From assembly GCA_002411345.1 (NCBI GenBank), contig DHSL01000034.1, forward strand, positions 1-14,800: a stretch of 14,800 nt of DNA, read 5' to 3'. Numbering within the stretch: the first letter of the stretch is position 1; the number at the start of each line of letters is the position of its first letter. A program made the position numbers and the translations under genes. The notes beneath the pieces are model-generated. The model was not told the DNA's origin and did not search any database. It saw only the letters and a program-made list of their open reading frames with translations. This DNA comes from Bacteroidales bacterium UBA5287 (GTDB lineage Bacteria > Bacteroidota > Bacteroidia > Bacteroidales > Dysgonomonadaceae). Shown here in pieces: positions 1-8,518 of the stretch.

Positions 1-99
1 TCTGATGGATCAAAAGACTTATTTATTTGTATTGTACGGAGAATCAAGGATGAAAACTTTAATCATCACCAGCGGATTAGATCTGCGGTTGTTTCACTG
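1..99 (+). pseudogene. Possible remnant of a tyrosine recombinase (integrase), C-terminal part
   Basis: Frame 1 on the plus strand is open from the window edge. It encodes a stretch containing RIKDENFNHHQ followed by RIRSAVVSL. This resembles the HxxR box of Bacteroidota phage-type integrases, where a motif like HQIRASVIT is normally followed by WLK, a VQYMAGHR-like box and the catalytic tyrosine. Here the resemblance stops at about position 99, and none of the downstream boxes appear before the convergent CBM9 gene ends at 115. If the reading is right, this is the broken 3' part of a gene extending left of the window. The match rests on memory of the family and on only about 30 residues, so it may be chance. 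Confidence 0.3.
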
Positions 100-114
100 A
101 TTGCCATTGGGGTT

Positions 115-753
115 TTAATTATGCTTGTCCCGAATACGGCAAAGTTGAAACGATGCGGGAACGTGAAAGTCAGGTGTTTTATTGAGCGGGTCGATCCATG
201 TATACCAATCAAAAGAATCTCCCAAACTCGTGCAATCTGCACGATATACTCCCATGTGAAAACCTTTTTGCAGGTCCAAATGCAATTTTTTCATTTCTGT
301 AATAGGTAATCGACCTTCAATTGCATAACCTTTTTCTGTCAGTTTGGAAGCAACTTCACATCCTTTAAAACACCATGTTGTATCAAACTTACGATAAAAT
401 TTGGCTTTGTAATCGAGTACCTTACCGTTAGGAGCTACTTCCAGGCAATAGTATGTATCTAATGTCGGGGTAGGGCTTAAAAATAATTCCACTCTATCCC
501 CCTCGGCGACGGTGTGTTTGTCAGAGTTATTAATTACTTTTATGTCTTTATCAATCACATTGAACGAGAAATTGAAGTAATGGTCTGAGAAAAAGCAACG
601 AAAAACTGTATGGTTTTTCTTATCAAAAGCCCAAGGTGATTTCAGGCTTGAGATTACTGTGGCTTCATCCCATTCCGTACTGTCGATAATACCATCTAAT
701 CTAATTTCTAAAGATTGGTATACAATATAAAATACATCAGTTGAATTATTCAT
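115..753 (-). CDS. CBM9-like (carbohydrate-binding family 9-like) protein
   Basis: The 212-residue protein looks like a single CBM9-type beta-sandwich domain. An opening LDGIIDSTEWDEA motif lies near residues 18-30. It is followed by the typical GDRVELFLSP strand (about 86-95), a YYCLEVAPNGKVLDY strand (about 101-115), EGRLP (about 146-150) and WYTWIDP (about 183-189). Related Bacteroidota proteins sit in glycan-utilisation loci and are thought to bind sugars. The frame is open up to a GTG at 792, but the ATG at 753 has AAAGGA nine bases upstream and the GTG overlaps the end of the transposase relic, so 753 is preferred. No signal peptide is visible from either start, which is odd for a glycan-binding protein beside SusCD. 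It could act in the cytoplasm, or it could have lost its original N-terminus when the neighbouring element decayed. The ligand is unknown. Confidence 0.75.
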   Translation of the reverse strand: MNNSTDVFYIVYQSLEIRLDGIIDSTEWDEATVISSLKSPWAFDKKNHTVFRCFFSDHYFNFSFNVIDKDIKVINNSDKHTVAEGDRVELFLSPTPTLDTYYCLEVAPNGKVLDYKAKFYRKFDTTWCFKGCEVASKLTEKGYAIEGRLPITEMKKLHLDLQKGFHMGVYRADCTSLGDSFDWYTWIDPLNKTPDFHVPASFQLCRIRDKHN

Positions 754-788
754 AAGTAAAATCCTTTGTTTTTCCAAAAAGGTGATTT

Positions 789-1399
789 TCACTTTTTAAT
801 CATCCTTTTGAAGTTGGACTTGGCTGCTGCGAGCATTATGTCAGTTTCATCCCCGATAAATCCTTTACAGTAATCGTGGGAAAACGGCAATCTTCTTTCA
901 AGTATCTGATTACTCGTTTAATGTCTGTGAGTTTCCGGAAATGCTCATCTCTTTACTCTTTCTACGGCGAATGCAATCCGCCCGGTTATGGCACACACTT
1001 TCCTTAGTGGAAAGAGTGATGTTCTTCTTTTGGACAGTGGTGCCGATGTAAACGTCCTTATCGTTTGAGTCTTTGCCACTGATGGAGATTTTCTCCCTTA
1101 AAATCAGTTCACACGCTCTTTCCATATGAGAAGAAGGAAATGAACCAACTCCGGTGCTTCACAGGACATACGAGGTTGAAACTCCTGTCCTCCGCAAAAG
1201 TATTGGTATAATTGTTTTCACTCCATTGTTATACCACGTTTTCGTCAGAGAGATAGCGAATATGCTTCAGGGTCAACAATCCAGCCATCAAGCGAATGGG
1301 CTTTGCCGAACGTCCGTTATCGGGACAATACAAGGATGAAAACTCTCTTTCAAACTTTTCCCAACCAATTTTATTGGCCAAAATGGATAGCGGATGTTT
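789..1399 (-). pseudogene. Decayed IS5-family transposase (frameshifts, stops, core deletion)
   Basis: Translating the minus strand in several frames recovers successive blocks of an IS5-type transposase. First is HPLSILANKIGWEKFE, then CPDNGRSAKPIRLMAGLL and LKHIRYLSDENVV. A stop replaces the expected glutamate before QWSENNY. After a frame change comes CGGQEFQPRMSCEAPELVHF. After another comes DVYIGTTVQKKNIT. The end carries IKRVIRYLKEDCRF and, in another frame, FIGDETDIMLAAAKSNFKRM, which matches the family's closing GHLK and LAAAAxNFKRM blocks. Most of the stretch carrying the later DDE residues is missing, as is the extreme N-terminus, where a stop immediately precedes the first block. 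The remnant is about 610 bp, against the 400-odd codons usual for such transposases, and it cannot be active. No terminal inverted repeats or target duplication were confirmed. Confidence 0.8.
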
Positions 1400-1415
1400 T
1401 TATCTTTTTATCGTA

Positions 1416-2096
1416 CTATTCCGGAAAATACATTGTTTCTGAAACGACCGAAAAATCATCTATAGCTCCTTCTTCAGGTAGATAAGTACTCACGTAACTA
1501 AAAGAACTTCCAAGTCGAGCGTCTTCAATCACTGTAGCTATTTCTGATGGGTTTACGGACCTTTTTGTTGTAATCCCTTCGACATTGCTATAGGTGATCA
1601 CCACTACACAGTTTTCAACTACAGCTCTCCATACAATAGTAACTTTCCCTTCTTGTACAGTGACAGATCGGATTGAACGCGGTGCAAGGGTTGCCTGGTA
1701 CTGGTCACCATAAGAAGTTGCTTCTGCTTCAGTGGAAACCGACATATCTCCATTTCCAGTATGAAAGAGGTTGAAAATATGATTTCCTTCTTCAACAGAA
1801 TCAAGAATGATTGAATAGTAGCGGTTTTTATCTAAGCGAGAGAAATCTATAGGAATAGTTGCTTCATTAGCTCGATCATTCCATGTAACATGAAGATTCT
1901 TGATTCGAGGATCAGTATTCACCATCCACGTGATTTGGACTCTATTTTTCCCAGCTTTTGTGGAAACCGAATCTACCTTAGCAATATAATTTGTTTCTCC
2001 TTCATTATAAAAGGGGTAGACATTGTCATACATTCCACTACAGGAACAAAACAAAATATTGAAAAGTGTGAATAATAAGAAATAGTGTATTTTCAT
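1416..2096 (-). CDS. DUF4998 domain surface lipoprotein
   Basis: The 226-residue protein begins with a lipoprotein signal peptide. A hydrophobic run from about residues 5-16 leads into LFCSCSG, with lipidation likely at Cys17 or Cys19. The mature part looks like a DUF4998 domain of two fibronectin-type III-like halves: an ITWMVNTDPRIKNLHVTW strand pair and a second VTVQEGKVTIVWRAV segment, closing with FSYVSTYLPEEGAIDDF. Such proteins commonly accompany SusC/SusD and DUF4959/DUF5000 lipoproteins and are thought to be surface glycan-binding or accessory proteins. The exact role is unknown. The frame extends upstream to a TTG at 2108, but the ATG at 2096 directly precedes the signal peptide and was chosen. 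The start lies 19 bases after the upstream gene, which fits one operon. The TAG stop lies only 17 bases from the transposase relic, so some C-terminal truncation is possible, although the domain itself looks complete. Confidence 0.75.
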   Translation of the reverse strand: MKIHYFLLFTLFNILFCSCSGMYDNVYPFYNEGETNYIAKVDSVSTKAGKNRVQITWMVNTDPRIKNLHVTWNDRANEATIPIDFSRLDKNRYYSIILDSVEEGNHIFNLFHTGNGDMSVSTEAEATSYGDQYQATLAPRSIRSVTVQEGKVTIVWRAVVENCVVVITYSNVEGITTKRSVNPSEIATVIEDARLGSSFSYVSTYLPEEGAIDDFSVVSETMYFPE

Positions 2097-2115
2097 AATT
2101 ATTATCAATTAAATG

Positions 2116-3306
2116 TTATTCTTGAGGTGCACCATAAAATTCTAATTCTCCTATAACCGTTCGTACTGGCATTGCCCAATTTTCAGTTATTTCAAAGCGG
2201 AGGTAACGAACAGGAGTTTCATTTGTACATTCTATATCAAAGCCAGCTAAAGCAGCAGCTAAATCTTCACTAGTGTTTTGTAAATCATCACCAGACGGTT
2301 TATATTGAGAAATATTATTCACATCACTAAGTAACTCCCAATCTTTTTGATAACCATTCACCCAATAGTTTGTATCTGAATTTGAAAAGTCAGGGTTCAA
2401 TGTTCCATACACTTTCCATAGTTTAGGGCTGCAATTATTATATGGATTAGATTGACGATGCCAAAGTATATAACGGCTGAGCATGACAGGTTGCCCCAAA
2501 TCAATCGTAAAAAAAACGGGGGAAAGACTAACAGCAACAGAAGTATACATACCAACCGCTATATTGCCGTCAAACATACGTGAGAATTGTCCCGCATCAT
2601 CCTCATCCCGCGGAAGGGATAATCTTTTAAAAAATTTGGAATCTATCTTCTCCTCATAGAGTGGAGTTAGTTCGGCAAACAATGTGTCAGAGAGATTATT
2701 CCATCGATCTCGAACATATACACCAAATAATTCTTTCTTGGCCTCAAATCCTCGAAGTTTAAATTGACCCGAAGAAGCACTAGTGTATATAGTCTCGACC
2801 TCTTTATGGATTCCTGTAGAGTCTTTGACCAAAAGCCATAAAGATACATTTGATTCTGACGGATTGTCCCATCGTAGGGATACTCCTCCAAAAGAAGGAC
2901 CCATCTTTATGGATTCGAAAATAGAAATGACAGGCGGGGTCAAAGGGTTAATTACAACATTTACTCCTTGTGAATAATTACCACTTCTGTCTACACTGTA
3001 TAATTGAATTGTCTGAGCATCTGTAGAACCGAATCCGTATACGGTTAATGAGTTGGTATATACAGAGGCGGAAGTTCTTTGTTTTTTTCCATCTATTGTA
3101 TAAACTGCTTCAACTAAAACAAGATCCTTATCATTGGGTAGATTATACGTGATCTTCGCTGCTCCTGGTAGATTTTCCACGTTAATTATACTTATTGTAT
3201 CTGGCGCAATAGAGTCTGTTCCTGGTTGCCAATCAATGTTTTTATCTTCACAACCCATAAAAAATCCACACAAGCATCCAAAAATTAATATTGCTATTTT
3301 TCTCAT
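2116..3306 (-). CDS. DUF4959-DUF5126-DUF5000 domain surface lipoprotein
   Basis: This is a 396-residue predicted outer-surface lipoprotein with a signal peptide ending FFMGC (Cys19). It has three modules. An N-terminal DUF4959-like fibronectin-type region (about 25-120) contains NLPGAAKITYNLPNDKDLVLVEA. A DUF5126-like region (about 125-225) contains GGVSLRWDNPSESNVSLWLL. A C-terminal DUF5000 domain (about 245-393) resembles F5/8 type C (discoidin) modules, with FFTIDLGQPVMLSRYILW and the closing PVRYLRFEITENW and IGELEFYG strands. This architecture typically follows susCD in Bacteroidota loci and is expected to bind glycan at the cell surface as a SusE/SusF-like accessory. Binding specificity cannot be read from the sequence. 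It starts 19 bases after susD and is followed 19 bases later by the DUF4998 gene. Confidence 0.85.
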   Translation of the reverse strand: MRKIAILIFGCLCGFFMGCEDKNIDWQPGTDSIAPDTISIINVENLPGAAKITYNLPNDKDLVLVEAVYTIDGKKQRTSASVYTNSLTVYGFGSTDAQTIQLYSVDRSGNYSQGVNVVINPLTPPVISIFESIKMGPSFGGVSLRWDNPSESNVSLWLLVKDSTGIHKEVETIYTSASSGQFKLRGFEAKKELFGVYVRDRWNNLSDTLFAELTPLYEEKIDSKFFKRLSLPRDEDDAGQFSRMFDGNIAVGMYTSVAVSLSPVFFTIDLGQPVMLSRYILWHRQSNPYNNCSPKLWKVYGTLNPDFSNSDTNYWVNGYQKDWELLSDVNNISQYKPSGDDLQNTSEDLAAALAGFDIECTNETPVRYLRFEITENWAMPVRTVIGELEFYGAPQE

Positions 3307-3325
3307 GTTGTTAAATTTTAAAATT

Positions 3326-5257
3326 TTACCACCCGTAATTTTGTACTAGATTATTATTTACACTGAGTTCGTAATTTCTAATTGGTTGAAAATAGTTCTT
3401 AATGTTAAATACGTTCGGGGTGAAAATTGTTCTCATTTGGTAATAATCAGAAACTTCCTTTCCCAAAACATTCCACCCCTGAATCGGTTTTGAAAATTCT
3501 TGTTGTGCTTTTCTCCAACGTAATAAATCCCAATAACTTTGTCCTTCAAAAGCCAACTCTATCAAGCGTTCTTGATGGATAATTTCACGCATACCTGTTT
3601 TTGTTAAAGGCTTAGTAGGAACAGAAGAATAATTTGCCCAACTTTCCACTACTCCGCCCAGTGAGGCGCGTTCCCTAACTTTGTCAATATAAAAAAACAC
3701 TTCATTATCGGGTGTGCTTTTTACCTCATTCAATGCCTCTGCATAAAGCAAATATAAATCGGACAAACGTATAATCGGAAACGAAAATTCATAATTAGTA
3801 AAAGATGTATTACCCACCACCGAATTTGGATGGACTAATTTTTTAACGCCATAACCTGTAGCTGAATACATGTTATTCGTAAAACGTCCACTCATCGACC
3901 CATTCTTCATGGAAGTGTAATTAATTTTTGAATAATCGTTTTCCGTATTTACTCCATTTCCGTATACCATACTTCCATCAAAATAGAGCGAAGCATAATA
4001 ACGTATTTCGCGGTCAAAATTAAGTTTTGCAGTTGTAAACCCTTCCTTAATTAGAAATTTTTCGTTTGCTGTTGAATTTCTGACGTCATACCGATTCGCG
4101 TAATCCCATGAATTATCTTCTTCAATAGGAACTCCATTCTTGGAATAAAAACGTTCCACGGTACGAATCGTCGGATTGCCAACGCACGCAACATAGGCAG
4201 CTACAGCTGTTAAACCAACCTGTCGATGTGCAAGACTTTTTTGAAGTCCTGACGTCGATTGGGTACTTCCCCATATAATTTCCGGATTCCAACGTTCTGT
4301 AACTGATCCACGAATGTTCAATTTTGCTTTTGTTGATTCCGATAAATTATCAAATCCAATTGATTTGAAATAGTATAGCTCTACTCCATTTTCTTCGGCG
4401 CAAGTGATAGCTTCCTTTATTGCTGCTGCAGCCACTGACCATTTATTTGCATCATATTCTTGAGGAAATAAATGAATTCCCCGATTGTCTACCACGCTTG
4501 TATAGTTGCTGTTTCCATTAAACAGGGGGCTGGCAACCAATGTAAGGAGTTTAGCCTTTAAGGCAAGAGCAATTGGTTTTGTAATTCTCCCCATTTCTTC
4601 TGTCGTATTTTCAATTATTGTTGGCAAGATCGCTGCTGCTTCATCTAATAAATTTACAATGTATTCAGTTACTTCCTCTACAGTATTCCGGTAAATGGCT
4701 ACTTCATCCACATCGGTTGAAACTGGTAAATTTTGGTCTACGATAGGAATTGGGCCATATTGACGAAAAAGGTAAAAATGATAATAAGCTTTTAGAAATT
4801 TTACTTCCGCTATCCATCGTTCTCTTTCCTCGTCATCGATATCACGAGGTAAATGGATATTCTCAAGAAAGATATTGCAATCGCGAATACCCGTCCAGAG
4901 ATCAACACCTCCTCTCAATCCTTCCCATGTATTGATATAGGGTGAGTTGGCTGTTTGACCATCTCGTGCCATAAAATAAGCATATTGATTTGTACCTCCT
5001 TGTACGTAAGGCCATGTGAGTTCATCATTTAACATCCACATCTCATATCCGCCGAAGAAAGCAGGATTAGTACTTAAACTAGTATGATTGGGTAAATAAG
5101 AATAGCATGTGAATAAAAATTTCTCGGCATTGTATCTATTGGTAAATGCATTGTCAATTGTTGCTACGTTATCAGGAACGACATCTAAGTAATCGCTACA
5201 ACTTATCGTTAATAAGGTTGAAAGCAAAAATATTTTATATGTTTTTTTCATTTTCAT
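3326..5257 (-). CDS. RagB/SusD family outer-membrane glycan-binding lipoprotein
   Basis: SusD proteins form the hinged lid over SusC and capture oligosaccharides at the cell surface. This 643-residue protein has a lipoprotein signal with LLTISC, lipidation at Cys20, followed by SDYLDVVPDN, the classic mature N-terminus of the family. The helical TPR-like core includes EVKFLKAYYHFYLFRQYGPIPIVD near residue 150. Family C-terminal motifs are present: FPIIRLSDLYLLYAEALNEV, HQERLIELAFEGQSYWDLLRWRKA, and the closing PIRNYELSVNNNLVQNYGW. The ATG at 5257 gives MKMKK; the second ATG at 5251 would be equally compatible with the signal peptide. It follows susC after 9 bases, so the two are almost certainly co-transcribed and co-assembled. 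The substrate cannot be inferred from SusD itself. It is proposed to be a sialylated or related glycan from the neighbouring genes. Confidence 0.95.
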   Translation of the reverse strand: MKMKKTYKIFLLSTLLTISCSDYLDVVPDNVATIDNAFTNRYNAEKFLFTCYSYLPNHTSLSTNPAFFGGYEMWMLNDELTWPYVQGGTNQYAYFMARDGQTANSPYINTWEGLRGGVDLWTGIRDCNIFLENIHLPRDIDDEERERWIAEVKFLKAYYHFYLFRQYGPIPIVDQNLPVSTDVDEVAIYRNTVEEVTEYIVNLLDEAAAILPTIIENTTEEMGRITKPIALALKAKLLTLVASPLFNGNSNYTSVVDNRGIHLFPQEYDANKWSVAAAAIKEAITCAEENGVELYYFKSIGFDNLSESTKAKLNIRGSVTERWNPEIIWGSTQSTSGLQKSLAHRQVGLTAVAAYVACVGNPTIRTVERFYSKNGVPIEEDNSWDYANRYDVRNSTANEKFLIKEGFTTAKLNFDREIRYYASLYFDGSMVYGNGVNTENDYSKINYTSMKNGSMSGRFTNNMYSATGYGVKKLVHPNSVVGNTSFTNYEFSFPIIRLSDLYLLYAEALNEVKSTPDNEVFFYIDKVRERASLGGVVESWANYSSVPTKPLTKTGMREIIHQERLIELAFEGQSYWDLLRWRKAQQEFSKPIQGWNVLGKEVSDYYQMRTIFTPNVFNIKNYFQPIRNYELSVNNNLVQNYGW

Positions 5258-5266
5258 TTTTTTAGT

Positions 5267-8200
5267 TTAAAAATTAATATTCAGTCCGATGTTAATTACG
5301 CGCTGAAGTGGGTAGTCAAACCCATTACCTGCCATTTCAACATCCCAATCCTTAAAAGGACTGAGTACAAAAAGATTGGAGCCGCTCAGATAAAGACGGG
5401 CATTCTGAATGAAAATCTTATCTGTCCATCTCTTTGGGAAAGTATATCCCGTTTCCACTGTTTTCAATCGCAGAAAAGAACCATTCCGTAACCAATGAGT
5501 ACTTTGTTGATTATTGTTTGTCATGGTATAATTGGATAATCGAGGCCAAAAAGCGTATACGTTACGGTTGTCTTCTGACCAATAGTCCTCTGCAATCATC
5601 TCTAGTAATGATTGATTATTTACAAAAGGAGTGATTGAACCTGGTGAGATAAAGAAAGACGAACGTCCTGATCCTTGAAAGAAAAATGAAAAGTCAAAAT
5701 TCTTATAACCTAATGATGCTCCAAAACCGTAGACAATTTCTGGAGTCGTTGGAAAACCAATCGGAACCCGGTCATATGAATTAATAACTCCGTCTTTATT
5801 GATGTCTTTATATTTTATATCACCTGCATTGTAATCACCAAATTCTTGAAAAGGGGAATTCTCTACATCATATTCATCAATAAATAAACGTTCAGCTATC
5901 AAACCCCATGATTGTCCAATTTTCTGTCCTTCTCTTCTTATCCATGGAGTTGCTTCATAGGAGGGTTCTTCGTATACTAAATATTTCGCTGTTGCATAAG
6001 TGAAATTTCCCATAACTGTCGCCCAAAGATCATTATTGAAAAATTGTGAGTAATTTAATGAAAATTCAATGCCTTGTCCTGACACCTCCCCAATATTCGC
6101 TTGTGGAGATGCTTGTAGTCCCATTGTTGAAGGAATATAGGATCTCTCCTGTAAAATATTCGTTCTGTGTTCTCGAAAATAATCGCCTTGAATCTCAATT
6201 TTTTCGAACAAGGATAATTCTATGCCATAATTTTGTTTGTATGACTTCTCCCAAGTAATATAGGGGTCTGCATATCGCGAAATGGAAACCCCATTCTTAC
6301 TATAATTACGTTCATTTCCAAATGTATACCCTCGACTGGAGTTGTTCATGTTCACTTCTGACAAATAAAAAAAACGATCGTCAGGATCTCCAATTTCATC
6401 ATTTCCTACCAATCCATAGGATGCTTTTAGTTTCAACTTGGAGATTACCTTTTTAAGTGGTTCGAAGAAAATTTCATTTGATAGCAAATAGCCTGCAGCT
6501 ATTGAAGGAAAGAACCCGAAACGATTCTTCTTACTGAATCTTTCAGACCCATTATATCCAAAATTCCATTCCAGAAAATAACGTGTGTCAAAATCATATG
6601 TTAGACGTCCCGCTAATCCTAAGTTCCTGTAAGGTAAAGATAATTGTAGACTTCCCGAATTTCCCACTCGTTTCTCGTACGAGGTCAATACAAAAAGTGC
6701 ATTTAGGTTATGTAATTCTTGAACTGTTGTGGCGTATTGCATTGCACCTTCAAAATAAGTCGTACTGTAAACACTTTTCTCCCCTTCGCTATAAGTTAGG
6801 TATTCTGTTCCGGAAGCTTCATTCAATGGTGTTAAAAAATATTTATCAGTGCTCTTATTGTAGAAACCCATTGAGTAAAAATAAGGATTATAATAACGAG
6901 CTACATCAAAATAAGAATAACGGGTTGTATTAAACATCCCTCTCAAAGACAATCCTTTCAGTAAAAAATTCAAATCTTGCTTTAGTTCTAACTGTGCCAA
7001 TACCAGTGTTTTGTTGTATTCTTTATAACCCTTGACCATGTCGGCATAAGGATTAATATAATTACCTGATCCATAGTTTCCAAAGAGAATATGTGTTGTG
7101 TAAATATTAGCATCATCTGGTTCAAAATATGCAGGAAATAAAACTGGATTAGTCTTCAATACCGAATTATAAACTGCTGTTCCTCCGTCAATTGGACCGG
7201 TATAATCGTCAAAAGTTCCATGTAATCTGAAAACGACTTCAGTTGAGGGCGTAACATTAATGTTCATATTTCCTCGTAGCAAATATTTCGTTAAATTGAT
7301 GTTACTGTTGAAATTGTTCCGTTTGTCCACTTTCAATATGCCGTTGTCTTGATTCATGGATGCTGCAATATAATAGCGTGCAATATTCCCTCCTCCGCTA
7401 ATATTCATATTCACACGTTGATTATTAGTATAATCTTTGAATAACATTTCCTGCCAATCATTAAAAGGATATACATAGGGATTACCCGTTCCTGTTTTGG
7501 CAATCTTCTCATCCGAATAAATTAGCGCTCCCAACGGATCACGTGTTTTAACCGCCTCGTTGTGCAAATTCATAAACAATTGTGGATCCTTTACCAGTTT
7601 TATGGTGCTTACGGGCTCAGACAAGCTATTCTCTATTCTGATGGATAACTTTGCTTTTCCCTCTGCTCCTTCTTTTGTTTTCACCATTATCACACCGTTT
7701 GCTCCTCTAGCCCCATACAAAGCTGTAGCGCTGGCATCTTTTAATATTGAAAAGCTTTCAATATCATCTGTATTAAGTCGTGCAAGATCGTTTGATGTCA
7801 ATTCTACACCATCTATCAAGATTAATGGATCTTTCTTGCCAGCTCCAAACGACGTAACGCCTCGGATAAAAAAGGATGCATTATCCTCTCCTGGTTCACC
7901 ACTTCGTTGATAGGATATAACACCGGCTAAGCGACCGGCAAAAGCTGTGGTCAAGTTGCTACTTGGAACTTGAAGTTCATCGGGCGCAATTGTCGATATG
8001 GATGAGACTACACTTTCTTTTTTTTGTTTTGCAAATGCAACAACAGTAAGTTCTTCGAGTTCTTTTCCTTTGTCTCTTAGTATAATATTTAACTCTTGAT
8101 CATCAACTACTGTAATTATCTGATCTTCCATCCCCAAAAAGGATACCAATAATTTATCCCCGCGAGAGACTATAATTGAAAACGTTCCGTCCAAATCCGT

Positions 8201-8428
8201 TACTACTCCCCGGGTGCTTCCTACTAATACTAAGCTTGCCCCTGGCAATGGGCCTCCTTGTTCGTCGGAGACTTTGCCTTTTAGTGTGAAATCATCTTTC
8301 TGTTTATTAACGACAAACGAATTTTTCATATTGGTCACTCCTCCGGAATAACCAGAAAAGGATATGAATAGAAAGCATATTATCAATATTAATTTGTTGT
8401 CAACGTGTAAAGAATATAAATTTGTCAT
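5267..8428 (-). CDS. SusC/RagA family TonB-linked outer-membrane transporter
   Basis: This 1053-residue protein is the TonB-dependent channel partner of the downstream SusD. It carries a hydrophobic signal segment (about 12-28). A carboxypeptidase-regulatory-like domain follows (about 48-115), with LKGKVSDEQGGPLPGASLVL and GVVTDLDGTFSI. A short linker leads to the plug (about 130-255), where LEELTVVAFAKQKKESVVSS and the hallmark DDIESFSILKDASATALYG and ARGANGVIMV are clear. A long beta-barrel ends NIGLNINF, with the terminal Phe expected for outer-membrane insertion. No STN domain precedes the regulatory domain, so it is a transporter without an obvious anti-sigma signalling module. An in-frame stop lies directly upstream of the ATG at 8428, which supports that start. 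A 116-base gap separates it from the sialidase-like gene, leaving room for its own promoter. Confidence 0.95.
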   Translation of the reverse strand: MTNLYSLHVDNKLILIICFLFISFSGYSGGVTNMKNSFVVNKQKDDFTLKGKVSDEQGGPLPGASLVLVGSTRGVVTDLDGTFSIIVSRGDKLLVSFLGMEDQIITVVDDQELNIILRDKGKELEELTVVAFAKQKKESVVSSISTIAPDELQVPSSNLTTAFAGRLAGVISYQRSGEPGEDNASFFIRGVTSFGAGKKDPLILIDGVELTSNDLARLNTDDIESFSILKDASATALYGARGANGVIMVKTKEGAEGKAKLSIRIENSLSEPVSTIKLVKDPQLFMNLHNEAVKTRDPLGALIYSDEKIAKTGTGNPYVYPFNDWQEMLFKDYTNNQRVNMNISGGGNIARYYIAASMNQDNGILKVDKRNNFNSNINLTKYLLRGNMNINVTPSTEVVFRLHGTFDDYTGPIDGGTAVYNSVLKTNPVLFPAYFEPDDANIYTTHILFGNYGSGNYINPYADMVKGYKEYNKTLVLAQLELKQDLNFLLKGLSLRGMFNTTRYSYFDVARYYNPYFYSMGFYNKSTDKYFLTPLNEASGTEYLTYSEGEKSVYSTTYFEGAMQYATTVQELHNLNALFVLTSYEKRVGNSGSLQLSLPYRNLGLAGRLTYDFDTRYFLEWNFGYNGSERFSKKNRFGFFPSIAAGYLLSNEIFFEPLKKVISKLKLKASYGLVGNDEIGDPDDRFFYLSEVNMNNSSRGYTFGNERNYSKNGVSISRYADPYITWEKSYKQNYGIELSLFEKIEIQGDYFREHRTNILQERSYIPSTMGLQASPQANIGEVSGQGIEFSLNYSQFFNNDLWATVMGNFTYATAKYLVYEEPSYEATPWIRREGQKIGQSWGLIAERLFIDEYDVENSPFQEFGDYNAGDIKYKDINKDGVINSYDRVPIGFPTTPEIVYGFGASLGYKNFDFSFFFQGSGRSSFFISPGSITPFVNNQSLLEMIAEDYWSEDNRNVYAFWPRLSNYTMTNNNQQSTHWLRNGSFLRLKTVETGYTFPKRWTDKIFIQNARLYLSGSNLFVLSPFKDWDVEMAGNGFDYPLQRVINIGLNINF

Positions 8429-8461
8429 AACTTATTCATGGTTTTTAATTCAATTATTTCA

Positions 8462-8478
8462 AAAACAAGCATTGTTTT
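8462..8478 (-). repeat. Perfect inverted repeat upstream of susC
   Basis: On the minus strand AAAACAA, a 3-base spacer TGC and TTGTTTT form a perfect 7-bp inverted repeat, followed by one more T. It lies about 34-50 bases before the susC ATG. It could be a weak hairpin attenuating read-through from the upstream genes, or a binding site for a dimeric regulator. The stem has only one G:C pair, so it would be a poor intrinsic terminator. Its sequence differs from the palindrome in front of the GntR gene. Confidence 0.35.
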
Positions 8479-8518
8479 CACTTTTACTGCTTGGGAAAAT
8501 AAGGGATACTTACTTAAA

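Noticed and set aside
910..1125. A 71-codon minus-strand open frame that could be annotated as a small hypothetical protein.
   Set aside because: Its middle encodes an IGTTVQKKNIT block typical of IS5-type transposases, and matching blocks lie on both sides in other frames, so it is a piece of the transposase relic.
45..1344. A 14-base direct repeat, CAAGGATGAAAACT, at 45-58 and 1331-1344, which could mark ends of a mobile segment.
   Set aside because: The second copy lies inside the transposase coding blocks, flanking sequence does not match convincingly, and a single 14-base match in 14.8 kb of AT-rich DNA is expected by chance.
7560..7910. Plus-strand open frames of about 60-150 codons, such as those at 6583-6933, 7560-7910, 9700-10143 and 14230-14733.
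   Set aside because: They lie opposite strongly supported minus-strand genes, have no recognisable domain, and look like antisense shadows.
8462..8478. Reading the AAAACAA/TTGTTTT repeat before susC as an intrinsic terminator ending the upstream operon.
   Set aside because: The stem has a single G:C pair and would be unstable. It is recorded only as an inverted repeat of uncertain function.
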